The position numbers were made by a program, and so were the translations under genes. Under the pieces are notes generated by a model that did not search any database, was not told where the DNA came from, and was given only the letters and a program-made list of their open reading frames with translations. A stretch of 64,000 nt of DNA from Tahibacter amnicola (GTDB taxonomy: Bacteria; Pseudomonadota; Gammaproteobacteria; Xanthomonadales; Rhodanobacteraceae), in contig NZ_CP104694.1 in NCBI RefSeq assembly GCF_025398735.1, positions 981,501 to 1,045,500 of the forward strand. The letters are read 5' to 3'. Positions 36,382 to 45,819 of this stretch are shown one piece after another. The number at the start of each line of letters is the position of its first letter. The stretch's first letter is position 1.

Positions 36382-37040
36382 GTGCGCGCTGATCGAGATA
36401 GCCGCGTCACTTTGCGAGGCGACAGCTGGTTGACCTCGGCGAGGCGCGGTCGACCACGTTTAGGATGAACTTGCTGGTAGGTCCTGGCGGCATCGACATG
36501 TGCGTCAGTGAGAAATGGATATGACGCGCGCAGACGACCCATGTCGGTGTTGTCTTCAAGCGAAGACAACACGATGTCGATGGGTACCCGAGTGCCGCTA
36601 AATACGGGCGCCCCATTCATGATCTCTGGGCAAGAGCTCACCAAGGCGTCGGCATGATCAACGTCACGAGCTCGAAGGAGTGCCCTGCTAATGTACGGTG
36701 CCAAATCAATTTCCACCGCGAGCTTCGAAACTTTCCAGCTCAGGTCTTTTGGTACAGATAGGAGCGCAAAGACTTCGTCCTTGGCCAGCAACTTTTCCAC
36801 TCGCTGCGTGAGCTCTTCGAGAATCTGTCGCCGCGCTTCGGCGATCAGCAGATCGTCAGTGTCAAAGTAGAAGTTGGCAAACGCTGCGCTAAGTCGCGTA
36901 AACCGACGAATATTGCCGTGGCGCTCGAATAGAGACTGAGGCACCAATGTTTCGTCAACAACGCGATTCATCTGGCGATCGGTCAGGCCAGCGATAAACG
37001 CGGCTTCGGCCGTCTGAATCAATGCTACTTGTGAGGCCAT
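36378..37040 (-). CDS. DUF433 antitoxin with N-terminal DNA-binding-like region
   Basis: A 220-residue protein. The C-terminal third has the DUF433 core: CPEIMNGAPVFSGTRVPIDIVLSSLED, then a winged-helix-like LRASYPFLTDAHVDAARTY and a basic tail. The N-terminal part (FIAGLTDRQMNRVVDETLVP) resembles a helix-turn-helix of regulator-type antitoxins. ATG 37040 is preferred to ATG 37103, because 37103 lies within the -35 box of a good promoter, with a 30-bp palindrome between the two. It overlaps the toxin gene by four bases. It should neutralise the toxin and repress its own promoter. Confidence 0.75.
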   Translation of the reverse strand: MASQVALIQTAEAAFIAGLTDRQMNRVVDETLVPQSLFERHGNIRRFTRLSAAFANFYFDTDDLLIAEARRQILEELTQRVEKLLAKDEVFALLSVPKDLSWKVSKLAVEIDLAPYISRALLRARDVDHADALVSSCPEIMNGAPVFSGTRVPIDIVLSSLEDNTDMGRLRASYPFLTDAHVDAARTYQQVHPKRGRPRLAEVNQLSPRKVTRLSRSART

Positions 37041-37055
37041 GACGTCGATGCTTGC

Positions 37056-37085
37056 TTTAATGTTCCGAGTGTTCGGAATATTAAA
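37056..37085. promoter_or_regulatory. Palindromic operator upstream of the antitoxin gene
   Basis: A 30-base inverted repeat with 13-base arms and one mismatch around a 4-base centre (arms TTTAATGTTCCGA and TCGGAATATTAAA). It lies between the antitoxin start and the -35 box and covers the -10 box, the classical place for autorepression. Confidence 0.7.
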
Positions 37086-37106
37086 TCGGATGCTTGCCAG
37101 CATCAA
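37078..37106 (-). promoter_or_regulatory. Promoter of the antitoxin-toxin operon
   Basis: On the minus strand, TTGATG (37106-37101), a 17-base spacer and TAATAT (37083-37078). The -10 box is inside the palindrome at 37056-37085. Confidence 0.55.
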
Positions 37107-37275
37107 GTAAGACCTAGAGCAACCAAGTTCGTCCGGATTCCGGCTGGCGGGCGCCGTCTGGTTGTTCGCAATATCGCCACTCCAGTGGGCTCCAGGCCTT
37201 GTCGCGCGCACTTTTCGGGCGACAGTTGCGGACCAATTTGCAATTTAAATCGCTGAATAGATAGAGTATTTACTA

Positions 37276-37358
37276 GGACTCTGACTCCGTTTATCTAGGT
37301 TCGAATTCTAGTCTCCCAGCCACATTGAAAACCCCGCGGAAACGCGGGGTTTTTTGTT
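37276..37358. repeat. Right direct repeat (attR-like), partial tRNA-Gln
   Basis: An 83-base copy of 35732-35813. It begins inside the anticodon stem (GGACTCTGACTCCG), so the 5' half of the tRNA is lacking and it is not a functional tRNA. It contains CCA and a second copy of the terminator (37331-37355). Differences from the left copy: one C-to-T in the T arm and one inserted A. Confidence 0.85.
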
Positions 37359-37424
37359 CCAGCACTGGCGTATTTCGAACCGATCGTGGCATCTCGTCTT
37401 GGGGCGCCTTGTCTAGCGTCAACA

Positions 37425-37453
37425 AAAAAGCCGACCCCTGGGGCCGGCTTTTT
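37425..37453. terminator. Bidirectional hairpin downstream of attR
   Basis: AAAAAGCCG (37425-37433) and CGGCTTTTT (37445-37453) with a GC-rich centre ACCCCTGGGGC. T runs follow on both strands. The region 37359-37631 otherwise holds no convincing gene. Confidence 0.6.
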
Positions 37454-37631
37454 GCGGGAAGTCGCCAACAGCCGGCAACGCTAGTCGGCAATCTTCGGCA
37501 GGGGTCGACGTTTCGGGCTCGGCTTCTTTGCTGCAGCGGTTAGCTCCTTCTTCATGGTTGCCGAAGTGGTTGATCGCGTGGGTGATTGCCGTGGATCTCG
37601 TCTGCGTGTTCACGTCGGCTCAAGTGCGGCA

Positions 37632-38525
37632 CTATCGCCAGATACTGTTGCCCTCAGGCACGAGAGAGGGTGCAAAGCATCCCGCCAGCGCCGGAAATCG
37701 TCCACCCAACTCCACATCAAACCGAGCCAGAAACGTCCGCCCGTACATCCCATCCTCCAGCCCGTCGACCAGCCTTGCCGGCAGGTCCGACTGATACTCG
37801 GGCGACAAGGAGGCGATGCCGACGGCAATGGCCGCGACGCTGTCCACGTCGCCGCCGAAGTCGACGCAGTCGCGCAGCAGGTCTGACAATCGACGATTTC
37901 GCTGCAGAGCAGTGTTCACGGCGTGCAGCGTCTGTATCGCGTCGCACTCCACCTCCGCGGCCCAGTCATTCCGCAATTGGAAGCCGGTGTGGTGTTTGAC
38001 CTGCGCGGAAAGATCGGCGAGCTCGACTCCGTCGTACAACAGGCTGTGGGCCATCAGCGCGACGACGTGCGCCGACGTGACCCCTTCGGGCGTGTCATGC
38101 GTGACAACGGCTTGCGCGCGGGCTGTCTGCGCCAATTGCGTCTTGTCGGAAATCAGACCCAGCGGCACCGAGCGCATCGCTGCACCATTGCGGCGGCTGG
38201 CGGGGCGGATCCGCTGCCGGAGCGCAGCGCCATCGGCGCATTCATCCAGCAAGCCCTGCAAGCCCTTCGCATAGCCATTGCGCGGATCCCGCCGGTAGCA
38301 GCGGACGAATGCTTCGGCGAAGGCATCGCTGCCAGGCGCAGGCTCCGACAGCAGTACCTCAGCCACGGCGATGCTCATCTGCGTGTCGTCGGTATAGCGC
38401 CCGGCTTCGCTCCCCAGCGCGTGGGATGCATAGGCGGCCAGCGTGTTGTGCTGGACGATCCTTTCCCGGGCGCAGAACTCGAATCCGGCGCCGTAGGCGT
38501 CGCCAATGGCGATCTCCACTAACAA
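37632..38525 (-). CDS. ADP-ribosylglycohydrolase family protein
   Basis: A 297-residue enzyme of the DraG/ARH family, which removes ADP-ribose from proteins or nucleic acid. The two metal-binding motifs are present: GRYTDDTQMSIAVAE near residue 40 and CVDFGGDVDSVAAIAVGI near residue 225. I start it at TTG 38525 (LLVEIAIGDAYGAGF), eight bases after AGGAG; a frame open to 38834 adds about 100 residues with no family similarity. The start codon is therefore unusual and uncertain. It lies just beyond the tRNA-Gln islet. Target unknown. Confidence 0.78.
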   Translation of the reverse strand: MLVEIAIGDAYGAGFEFCARERIVQHNTLAAYASHALGSEAGRYTDDTQMSIAVAEVLLSEPAPGSDAFAEAFVRCYRRDPRNGYAKGLQGLLDECADGAALRQRIRPASRRNGAAMRSVPLGLISDKTQLAQTARAQAVVTHDTPEGVTSAHVVALMAHSLLYDGVELADLSAQVKHHTGFQLRNDWAAEVECDAIQTLHAVNTALQRNRRLSDLLRDCVDFGGDVDSVAAIAVGIASLSPEYQSDLPARLVDGLEDGMYGRTFLARFDVELGGRFPALAGCFAPSLVPEGNSIWR

Positions 38526-38674
38526 GCAAGTTTCTCCTGTGGCATGAGGCGCGAGGGGATACATCGCGTGATCATTGTCGCCGAAAAGATCCGCGTGTAC
38601 TCGGCAGGGACAAACGGTGATCGCGGCGTACAGGTCACCCTCTCTGGCCAGTACCCGCCCAAGGAGCAAACGAA

Positions 38675-39127
38675 ATGAGCCCATCCGCTTTCCCGCGACG
38701 CAGGCTGCCCTCAGCCCGCCGTGCGTCGCTTGCAGCCGGCCTTGCGGTGTTCGCGGCCTCAGCGGCTTCCGCGCAAGTGTCCTTGTACGTCGGTGCCAAT
38801 GGCGGATCGTGGAATACGGCGTCGAACTGGTCACCCGCCGGCGTACCCAACAGCACCACGGCAGACGCCCAGCTGCCCGTCGTGAGCGGTCCGCGGCGGT
38901 CGCTGACTCTGGGCGGCAGCGCGATTACGCTCAATCGCCTCAGCATGCAGGGGTTCGTCACGCTCATGACATTTGCCAGCCAGTCGGGCTTCTCGGTGTC
39001 GGGCTTCCAGGTCCAGATTTCCGGACCACCGAACGCCTACAGCGGCCATTTCGAGCTCACGGCAACGCAGCTGCGAGTCGTGATCGACTCCCTGCCGGTT
39101 ACGCTGCAGTCGTTCGAAGTCGATTGA
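38675..39127 (+). CDS. Small exported protein with NW-type beta motif
   Basis: A 150-residue protein with a signal peptide (AGLAVFAASAASA) and a mature part rich in Gly, Ser and beta-prone residues. SLYVGANGGSWNTASNWSPAGVPNS is the WxxxxNWxxGxxP motif found at the start of autotransporter-type beta-helix passengers and related surface proteins. It is far shorter than those and has no barrel, so it may be a fragment or a free-standing single-domain secreted protein. A strong AAGGAG precedes ATG 38675. Confidence 0.6.
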   Translation: MSPSAFPRRRLPSARRASLAAGLAVFAASAASAQVSLYVGANGGSWNTASNWSPAGVPNSTTADAQLPVVSGPRRSLTLGGSAITLNRLSMQGFVTLMTFASQSGFSVSGFQVQISGPPNAYSGHFELTATQLRVVIDSLPVTLQSFEVD

Positions 39128-39148
39128 CGGGGCAAGCTGCGCAGGCGG

Positions 39149-39856
39149 TCACCAGTCGCCGAGAAAACGCAGTCCCACTCCCGGTTCCGTCGCGATCCAG
39201 CGTGGTGCCGCTGCCTCGTCACCTAGCTTCTGACGTAGCTTCGCGACCAGGATACGAAGATAGTGCGTGTCCTTCTGGTGCGTCGGTCCCCAGAGTTCGC
39301 GCAGGAGGTGCGGCTGAGTAACCACGCGACCGGCGTGCTGGATCAGTAGCACGAGCAGCGCGTATTCCTTGCGCGACAACACCAGCGGGTCGCCTCGCAG
39401 CTGGACTTCGCGGCGCACAAGGTCCACGCGCAAGATGCCGTCATCAAACACCGGCGGCATTTCCGTCGCCGTGACGCGGCTGCGCAGGCAGGCGCGCAGC
39501 CGCGCCATCAATTCCTGCACGCCGAAGGGCTTGGTGACGTAATCGTTCGCACCACCGTCCAAGGCGGCGACTTTGTCCGCTTCGCGCGAGCGCACGGTCA
39601 GCACGATGACGGGCACCTGCGACCATTGCCGAAGTTCATTCAGGACAGACTGTCCGTCGCGGTCGGGAAGGCCGAGGTCCAGGATCACGGCATCGGCGCC
39701 GAGTGTTGCCAGGGCGTCGATGCCCGCCTGGCCGGTTTCGGCCAGGGTCACGCGATAGCCTTGGGCGCGCAGGCTGATCTCCAGGAATTTGCGGATCTGC
39801 TGTTCGTCGTCGATGACGAGCACCCGGGCCGCCGATGTATGCACGCCATCAGTCAC
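39149..39856 (-). CDS. kdpE: KdpE-like response regulator
   Basis: A 235-residue OmpR-family regulator: receiver with VIDDEQQ, phospho-acceptor in AVILDLGLPDRDGQS, VIVLTVRSRE and KPFGVQELMAR; C-terminal winged helix with LSRKEYALLVLLIQHAG, RELWGPTHQKDTHYLRILVAKLRQKLG and GVGLRFL. The HTH wording matches KdpE closely. The GTG start overlaps the TGA of the kinase gene (GTGA at 39856-39853). kdpFABC is not in the window; the divergent kup gene is a possible target. Confidence 0.85.
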   Translation of the reverse strand: MTDGVHTSAARVLVIDDEQQIRKFLEISLRAQGYRVTLAETGQAGIDALATLGADAVILDLGLPDRDGQSVLNELRQWSQVPVIVLTVRSREADKVAALDGGANDYVTKPFGVQELMARLRACLRSRVTATEMPPVFDDGILRVDLVRREVQLRGDPLVLSRKEYALLVLLIQHAGRVVTQPHLLRELWGPTHQKDTHYLRILVAKLRQKLGDEAAAPRWIATEPGVGLRFLGDW

Positions 39857-41349
39857 GGCGATGCACCGCCCGGACCCCGTGACGGCAGTCGGATGCGGAT
39901 GGTCGTGCCGCGTCCGTCCGGGCCTGGTTGCGCCTGGACACTGCCGCCGTGTGCGCCCACCATGCCGCGGCAAATCGCCAGTCCAAGGCCGGTCCCGTCA
40001 CGCCCGCGGTCACCGCGTTCCACGCTGTAAAAACGCTCAAATATGCGCTCGCGTTCCGCCTCCGGTATACCCGGGCCGCTGTCGCTGATATCAATGGTGA
40101 TCTCGGATTCAGCAGTGAGCGAGGCGGACACCAGAACCGCTTCGCCGGGTGGCGAGAATTTGGCCGCATTTTCCAATACATTAAAAAGTGCCTGCTCGAT
40201 CAGGGCAGGATGAACCCAGACCGGAGCCAGTGCCGGATCGATACGCGGGCGGAACGGCGTCTGTACCTGATGCTGCAACCGTCGTATCGCGGAGCCGATC
40301 AGCTCGTCGACGCCGATCCAGTCGCGATTCAGGACCAGATCTCCATGGCCCAGGCGCGTCATGTCCAGCAGGTTCTGGATGTAGCGATCCAGGCGTTCGC
40401 CCTCACCGCGAATCGCTTCAAGCAAGCTGCGGCGATCCGTCTCGCTCATCGATTCGCCGTAGTTCTCCAGGCTTCCTGCGGCGCCGATGATGGCGGCCAG
40501 CGGTGTGCGCAAATCGTGTGACACGGATGACAATAGCGCGGACCGCAACCGTTCGTTTTCCGTGGCGATGCGTTCCCCCTGCAGTTCGGCGGCCAGGCGC
40601 GTTCGCAGTATCGCCTGGGCGATGTCGCTGGCCATGGTTCGCGCAAGCCTGCGTTCGGCTTCGTCCAGGTGGTCCAGTGGCGGAGGTAGTTTCAGGCCGA
40701 TGACGCCAAGGATGTCGGCACCGGCGGCGAGGGTCATGAACCACCAGCCGTGTTGCTCGACGGCGTCATCCCACGGCCGGATGGCCGCAACGCTGGCGTC
40801 GGCGGCGACGGACCCGTGCGTAGCGAGGCCGGTCGGCCCGAGCCGGATCCAGGTTTCCGCGCCCAGTACATCGCGGAACGTCGCATGTGCAGCGTCGATA
40901 ACCGTCCGTTCGTCCGCGGCGGAAGTCAGGCGTTGCGCGAGGTCGTGCCGCGCGAGGGCGTGGCAGTGCGAAACACGCAGCGCCTGCACCTGGGTCGCCA
41001 GGCGTGCGGCGAGTCGACCGGCGAGCAGTGCCGCGGCGAGAAACAGTGCAACTGTCGTCAAGCCGTGGCGGGCGGAGATATAGAACGTCAGTCGCGGTTC
41101 GATAAAGAAGAAGTTATAGGCCAGGAAGCACAACAATGCGGTGGCCGCCGCCGGCCCGGCAGCGGTCCGTGACGCGATCACGATCACCGCCAGCATGAAA
41201 ACCAGTGAAAGCTCGACCGGCCCGGCCAACTGCTCGAGGATGGCGGCGATGACGACGGCCGTCGCCGTACCGACGAGCGCCATCCCGTAGCCGCCGCGCG
41301 GCAGCGAGGGACGATTCGAGGTCAGCGCAGACCCATCAGGAACAGGCAT
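39853..41349 (-). CDS. Short KdpD-like histidine kinase lacking the KdpD/Usp sensor domains
   Basis: A 498-residue kinase. Four membrane segments (about residues 22-120, DUF4118; [15 protein letters not shown] is the diagnostic run) are followed by a GAF-like domain, H-box [24 protein letters not shown] box [12 protein letters not shown] and G boxes [10 protein letters not shown] and DGTGLGLAI. Full KdpD has about 350 more residues at the N-terminus, with the Walker-type KdpD domain and a Usp domain. Here the protein begins just before TM1, with ATG 41349 and no KdpD-like sequence upstream. It is translationally coupled to kdpE. Confidence 0.85.
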   Translation of the reverse strand: MPVPDGSALTSNRPSLPRGGYGMALVGTATAVVIAAILEQLAGPVELSLVFMLAVIVIASRTAAGPAAATALLCFLAYNFFFIEPRLTFYISARHGLTTVALFLAAALLAGRLAARLATQVQALRVSHCHALARHDLAQRLTSAADERTVIDAAHATFRDVLGAETWIRLGPTGLATHGSVAADASVAAIRPWDDAVEQHGWWFMTLAAGADILGVIGLKLPPPLDHLDEAERRLARTMASDIAQAILRTRLAAELQGERIATENERLRSALLSSVSHDLRTPLAAIIGAAGSLENYGESMSETDRRSLLEAIRGEGERLDRYIQNLLDMTRLGHGDLVLNRDWIGVDELIGSAIRRLQHQVQTPFRPRIDPALAPVWVHPALIEQALFNVLENAAKFSPPGEAVLVSASLTAESEITIDISDSGPGIPEAERERIFERFYSVERGDRGRDGTGLGLAICRGMVGAHGGSVQAQPGPDGRGTTIRIRLPSRGPGGASP

Positions 41350-41418
41350 CGCACTATTCTGCCCTTTCCAGGCGGGAACAACAGCGCCGGTACCACCCCA
41401 GCGGCTCCCAACCCCGGC

Positions 41419-41437
41419 AATTTACGCAGAATTTACG
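41419..41437. promoter_or_regulatory. Direct repeat, candidate KdpE binding site
   Basis: AATTTACG-CAG-AATTTACG: two identical 8-mers with an 11-base period, between kdpD (ending at 41349) and kup (starting 41532). Tandem half-sites about one helical turn apart are the usual binding pattern for OmpR-family regulators. Confidence 0.5.
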
Positions 41438-41531
41438 TGTCCGGCCGTTCCGATGCCTACAGCTTTTATGGGCGGACGCGGAAGACTGCTCCGGTCCAAG
41501 CCGATCGTTCGATTCGGCACCGAGAGCTTCC

Positions 41532-43442
41532 ATGAATGTGCTTGCCGAGACTTCGCCCCAGAGTCGCCACGACCTGGACCATCGCAGCGGATTCGCCGCC
41601 ATGATGCTCGGCGCGATTGGCGTCGTGTTCGGTGATATCGGGACCAGTCCGCTCTATACGCTCAAAGAAGCGTTCTCGCCGCACTATGGACTGACACCGG
41701 ATATGCCGACGGTGCTGGGCATCCTGTCGTTGATCTTCTGGTCGCTGATCATTGTCATCACACTCAAGTACGTGCTCGTCATCATGCGCGCGGACAATGA
41801 CGGCGAAGGCGGTGTCATGGCGCTGACGGCGCTGGCGCAGCGAGTGCTGGGCACCAGCTCTCGCCCGGTGTACGTCGTGGGCATTCTGGGCGTGTTCGGT
41901 GCGGCCTTGTTTCTGGGCGACGGCGTGTTGACGCCGGCGATCTCCGTGCTCTCCGCCGTGGAAGGGTTGAAGGTAGCTGCACCGGCCCTGGGGCGGTGGG
42001 TGCTGCCGCTGACTCTCGGCATCCTCCTGGCGCTATTTCTTTCGCAGCGCTTCGGTACAGAGCGTGTGGGTAAGGCGTTCGGGCCGGTGATCGTGGTGTG
42101 GTTCGTGGCGCTGGCAGCGCTGGGTGTCGCCAACATTCTGTCGAACCCGCAGGTGCTGAAGGCGCTGAACCCGTACTGGGCTATCCGGTTCTTCGTCGAC
42201 CACGGCTGGCACGGCATAATCATTCTCGGCGCTGTCGTTCTGGCTGTGACCGGCGGCGAGGCGCTATACGCCGACATGGGCCATTTCGGTCGCCGCCCCA
42301 TTCAGTACGCGTGGAACTTCTTCGCCCTTCCGGCGCTGACACTCAACTACCTGGGACAGGGCAGCCTGCTGTTGCGTGATCCGGCCGTGGCCAGCAATCC
42401 GTTCTTCATCGGTGTGCCGGGATGGGCGCTCTATCCGATGATCGCGCTCGCCACGGCCGCGACGGTCATCGCCTCGCAAGCCGTGATCAGCGGTGCCTAT
42501 TCGGCGGCACGCCAGGCCATGCAGATCGGGTACCTGCCGCGTATGAACATTGTCTACACGTCCCGGAAGACAATGGGGCAGATCTACGTTCCGGCGGTCA
42601 ACCGCATCCTGATGATCCTGACTATCGCCACGGTGATCGGGTTTGGCAGCTCGACGGCGCTGGCGACGGCCTACGGCGTCTCTGTAACCGCGACGATGCT
42701 GATCACCAGCATCATCCTGGTGGTCGCGATGCGGTCGCGGTCGAGCATGCCGTCGCCGGTGTTCTGGGTTCTGGCCTCCGCCTTCATCCTCGTCGACGTG
42801 GCCTTCCTGTTTGCCAACCTCATCAAGTTCATGGATGGCGCCTGGTTCCCCATCGCGCTGGGCGTCGTCGCTTTCACGCTGCTGCGCACGTGGGCGCGTG
42901 GGCGCCAGCTTCTACGCGCCGAAACGTCGACTGACGGTATCCGTCTCGATGCCTTCCTGCCCAGCCTGATGCGGCACGCGCCGGTGCGAGTGCCGGGCAC
43001 GGCCGTATTCCTGACGCCGCAGACCGACATCGTGCCGCGGGCCCTGCTTCACAACCTCAAGCACAACAAGGTGCTGCACAAATGCAATCTGCTGCTGACG
43101 GTGCAGTCATTGCCGGTGCCCTTCGTCGCCGCAGAACGGCGTCTGCAGATTGAACCGCTGGAGCTCGACTTCTATCGCGCCACCGTAAATGTCGGATTCA
43201 TGGAAACACCGGACGTACCGCTGGCCCTGATGCGGCTGGATCAGCACGGTCTGATCTTCGACCCGATGGACACGACCTATTTCGCCAGCCGGGAACGCAT
43301 CGTGGCTCACCCGCGTCGCGGTATGGTGCTCTGGCGCGACAAGCTGTTCGATTTCATGCATCGGAATGCGACGCCGGCGACCGACTTCTTCCGAATTCCG
43401 GCCACCCGCCTGGTGGAGCTTGGCGCCTCCGTGGAAATCTAG
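41532..43442 (+). CDS. kup: Kup-type low-affinity potassium uptake protein
   Basis: A 636-residue potassium/proton symporter with 12 membrane segments and a cytoplasmic C-terminal domain (from about residue 470). Family motifs: [41 protein letters not shown] and [18 protein letters not shown]. Kup brings in K+ at moderate affinity under hyperosmotic or acidic conditions in E. coli. It is divergent from the kdpDE-like pair, with a candidate operator between. A terminator follows. Confidence 0.95.
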   Translation: MNVLAETSPQSRHDLDHRSGFAAMMLGAIGVVFGDIGTSPLYTLKEAFSPHYGLTPDMPTVLGILSLIFWSLIIVITLKYVLVIMRADNDGEGGVMALTALAQRVLGTSSRPVYVVGILGVFGAALFLGDGVLTPAISVLSAVEGLKVAAPALGRWVLPLTLGILLALFLSQRFGTERVGKAFGPVIVVWFVALAALGVANILSNPQVLKALNPYWAIRFFVDHGWHGIIILGAVVLAVTGGEALYADMGHFGRRPIQYAWNFFALPALTLNYLGQGSLLLRDPAVASNPFFIGVPGWALYPMIALATAATVIASQAVISGAYSAARQAMQIGYLPRMNIVYTSRKTMGQIYVPAVNRILMILTIATVIGFGSSTALATAYGVSVTATMLITSIILVVAMRSRSSMPSPVFWVLASAFILVDVAFLFANLIKFMDGAWFPIALGVVAFTLLRTWARGRQLLRAETSTDGIRLDAFLPSLMRHAPVRVPGTAVFLTPQTDIVPRALLHNLKHNKVLHKCNLLLTVQSLPVPFVAAERRLQIEPLELDFYRATVNVGFMETPDVPLALMRLDQHGLIFDPMDTTYFASRERIVAHPRRGMVLWRDKLFDFMHRNATPATDFFRIPATRLVELGASVEI

Positions 43443-43447
43443 CGACG

Positions 43448-43470
43448 GCCCCGCAGAAATGCGGGGCTTT
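43448..43470 (+). terminator. Terminator after kup
   Basis: GCCCCGCA-GAAA-TGCGGGGC followed by TTT, six bases after the kup stop codon. It lies between convergent genes. Confidence 0.75.
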
Positions 43471-43488
43471 CTATGCGTGTGCGCCGGC

Positions 43489-44394
43489 TCAGCGCTGTTG
43501 CAGCTCGTAACTGCGGTCCAGATAGGCGAACGGCACCAGCGCGACGCGAGGGGCGTCGCCGGGCTTCGACGGGTTGAAACGACTGCGCCGGACGATAGGG
43601 GCAAACGTCTCTGCGAAGGCGCCGTCGGCACCGCCGTCGAGCAACCAGAACCTGGAGACCCGGCCTTCGTGGTCGACCGCGATATAGAACTCCGCGTTGC
43701 CCGACTCCGTAGGGGGCACGGCTGTGTGCGACAGCCCGCTCACGCGACGCTTTCCGCCGGGAATCTGCAACTGCGGTGGCGGCGGCGACGTCGCCTGCCG
43801 CGCCTGGTGCGCCGCTTCGATCGTCGCGCCGTAGCGGTCGAGCAGTGTGATTGTGCGCTGGCGGATCGTTTCGTGCTCGACCGTGCCCAGACGCTCGGCG
43901 ATGCGACTGATCAGCGCAGCGGCGCCCTTTGCATCCCGAGGGTCGAAGCCGGGCTGCTCTCGCAGATAGTGCATGTGCACCTGCGCCCAGTCCATGGCCT
44001 CCGCGTATCGGCCAGCCTGGTACTCCACTTCGGCCAGCTTGAAGGTGGCAGCGTGCATGCCGTCCAGTGCGGCGGCCAGCAGGTATTCACGGGATTTGTC
44101 GAGGTTCTGTGGCACCAGCTTTGCCGGGTGCGCATGACCGAGACGGTAGAGCACGCCGGCGATGTACCGTGCGGTGGCATTCTTCTGCTCCGCCTGGCGT
44201 AGCAGGATGTCTCGAAATGCGTTGCGTACGTCCGGGTCGGCGTTGTACGCCAGTGCCCCGTCGAGGACCCATTGTTCAATCGGCGACCTGGCCGTAACGG
44301 CGGCGGCGCGGCCGCTGGGCGTGGCGGAGTCGGCGGCATGCACGGCCGGCAAGGACAGGCCGGCCAGGGCGAGAGCAAGCAACAGTTGACGCAT
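43489..44394 (-). CDS. Exported protein with SEL1-like and TonB C-terminal-like regions
   Basis: A 301-residue protein with a signal peptide (about residues 1-20). The middle has SEL1/TPR-like helices (ARYIAGVLYRLGHAHPAKL, REYLLAAALDGMHAATFKLAEVEYQAGRY). The C-terminal 100 residues resemble a TonB carboxyl domain: GNAEFYIAVDHEGRVSRFWLLDGGADGAF, with RSRFNPSKPG near the end. There is no membrane anchor beyond the signal peptide, so it would be periplasmic, unlike a true TonB. Function unknown; several related proteins occur in Xanthomonadales. Confidence 0.65.
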   Translation of the reverse strand: MRQLLLALALAGLSLPAVHAADSATPSGRAAAVTARSPIEQWVLDGALAYNADPDVRNAFRDILLRQAEQKNATARYIAGVLYRLGHAHPAKLVPQNLDKSREYLLAAALDGMHAATFKLAEVEYQAGRYAEAMDWAQVHMHYLREQPGFDPRDAKGAAALISRIAERLGTVEHETIRQRTITLLDRYGATIEAAHQARQATSPPPPQLQIPGGKRRVSGLSHTAVPPTESGNAEFYIAVDHEGRVSRFWLLDGGADGAFAETFAPIVRRSRFNPSKPGDAPRVALVPFAYLDRSYELQQR

Positions 44395-44588
44395 GGATAC
44401 GCTCGGAAGTCAGGGGAGGATGCGCGACGGCGCATCGTCCACTAGTATCTTTTCCGGGATTGGCAAAATCCAGGCAGATTCCAGCGCTTTTGCAGGCCTA
44501 TCGTGCGCGACCCGGATCCGGGCCGCAGATCACGGCAGAAAGCAAGGCCGGCTTGCGCCGGCCTTGTTGCCGTGCACCCCGGCATCAA

Positions 44589-45602
44589 CTACTTGGCGTT
44601 GACCAGCGCCAGGGTCATGTCGAGCATGCGGTTGGAGAAGCCCCACTCGTTGTCGTACCACGAGCAGACCTTCACCAGCGTGCCACCCATGACCTTGGTC
44701 AGCGTGGCGTCGTACACCGACGAACGCGCGTCGTGGTTGAAGTCGACCGACACCAGCGGCGCCTTGTTGAAACCGAGAATGCCCTTGAGCGGGCCTTCCG
44801 CGGCTTCCTTGATGGCCGCATCGATCTCGGCATTGGTCGTCGCGCGGGCGGCGACGAAGCTCAGGTCGACGACCGAGACATTGATCGTCGGCACGCGCAT
44901 GGCGAAACCATCGAGCTTGCCGTTGAGTTCCGGAAGCACCAGGCCCACCGCGGCGGCCGCGCCGGTCTTGGTCGGAATCTGCGACATCGTGGCCGAACGG
45001 GCGCGACGCAGATCCGAGTGGTACACGTCGGTGAGGACCTGGTCGTTCGTGTAGGCGTGGATGGTGGTCATCAGGCCGTGCACGATGCCGATCTTCTCGT
45101 GCAGCACCTTGGCCAGCGGAGCCAGGCAGTTGGTCGTGCAGGAGGCGTTGGAGATGACCTCGTGCGAGGCCTTCAGGCCGTCATGGTTCACGCCGTAGAC
45201 GAAGGTGCCGTCGACGTCGTTGCCGCCGGGGGCGGAGATGATGACCTTCCTGGCGCCACCGGCGAGGTGGGCGCCGGCCTTGGCCTTGGAGGTGAATAGG
45301 CCGGTGCACTCCAGCACCACGTCGACGCCATGCTGGCCCCAGGGAAGCTTGGCCGGGTCGCGCTCGGCGAAGACTTTGATCCGGTCGCCCTTCACCACCA
45401 GGTCGCCGCCGTCGACGCTGACCTCGTGCGGGAACTTGCCGTGGGCGGTGTCATAACGGGTCAGGTGCGCATTGGTTTCGGCATCGCCCAGGTCGTTGAT
45501 CGCGACGATCTGGATGTCGTTGTTACGGCCGGATTCGTACAGCGCGCGCAGCACGTTGCGGCCGATGCGGCCGTATCCGTTGATGGCAACTTTCACCGCC
45601 AT
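44589..45602 (-). CDS. gapA: Glyceraldehyde-3-phosphate dehydrogenase, NAD-dependent
   Basis: A 337-residue GAPDH. The N-terminal [19 protein letters not shown] binds NAD; Asp37 in VAINDLGD points to NAD rather than NADP preference. The active site is [14 protein letters not shown] with Cys155; further conserved blocks are [32 protein letters not shown] and [17 protein letters not shown] lies eight bases before ATG 45602, and TACAAT (45648-45643) is a possible -10 box. Cytoplasmic, glycolysis and gluconeogenesis. Confidence 0.97.
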   Translation of the reverse strand: MAVKVAINGYGRIGRNVLRALYESGRNNDIQIVAINDLGDAETNAHLTRYDTAHGKFPHEVSVDGGDLVVKGDRIKVFAERDPAKLPWGQHGVDVVLECTGLFTSKAKAGAHLAGGARKVIISAPGGNDVDGTFVYGVNHDGLKASHEVISNASCTTNCLAPLAKVLHEKIGIVHGLMTTIHAYTNDQVLTDVYHSDLRRARSATMSQIPTKTGAAAAVGLVLPELNGKLDGFAMRVPTINVSVVDLSFVAARATTNAEIDAAIKEAAEGPLKGILGFNKAPLVSVDFNHDARSSVYDATLTKVMGGTLVKVCSWYDNEWGFSNRMLDMTLALVNAK

Positions 45603-45819
45603 GGTGAGGGCTCCTGTCAGGATGGGGGGACGAAAGACGCCTATTGTAGCGGCTTGGCAGCCGGCCCGTTTGACCGGCGTCGCCACCGGCGCTGGCCAGG
45701 TGTGGCACGTATCGGCCGAGCTCTTCGGTAAGTGACTGATTCTGCGGGTATAGTGCGGACTGCCTTCGGCAGCACGATGGGCAGCTAACCAATCGCGCCC
45801 AGGAACCATCCGATACCGC

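Larger units (their letters stand above)
35814..37275. mobile_element. Small integrase-less genomic islet at tRNA-Gln carrying a toxin-antitoxin operon
   Basis: About 1.46 kb between two direct repeats of the tRNA-Gln 3' region. Its only genes are a DUF433-type antitoxin and a DUF5615 PIN-like toxin on the minus strand. The sequence is visibly richer in A and T than its neighbours, as expected for acquired DNA. No integrase, excisionase, transposase or IR is present, so mobilisation would have to be in trans, or the element is a remnant. Confidence 0.7.

Noticed and set aside
37276-37334. A second tRNA-Gln gene.
   Set aside because: It lacks the acceptor 5' strand, D arm and part of the anticodon stem; it is an att-site duplicate.
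37481-37555. A 24-codon basic minus-strand ORF (starting MKKELTAAAKKPSPKRRP) beyond the attR repeat.
   Set aside because: Suggestive of a small nucleic-acid-binding peptide, but it has no ribosome-binding site and no support beyond composition.
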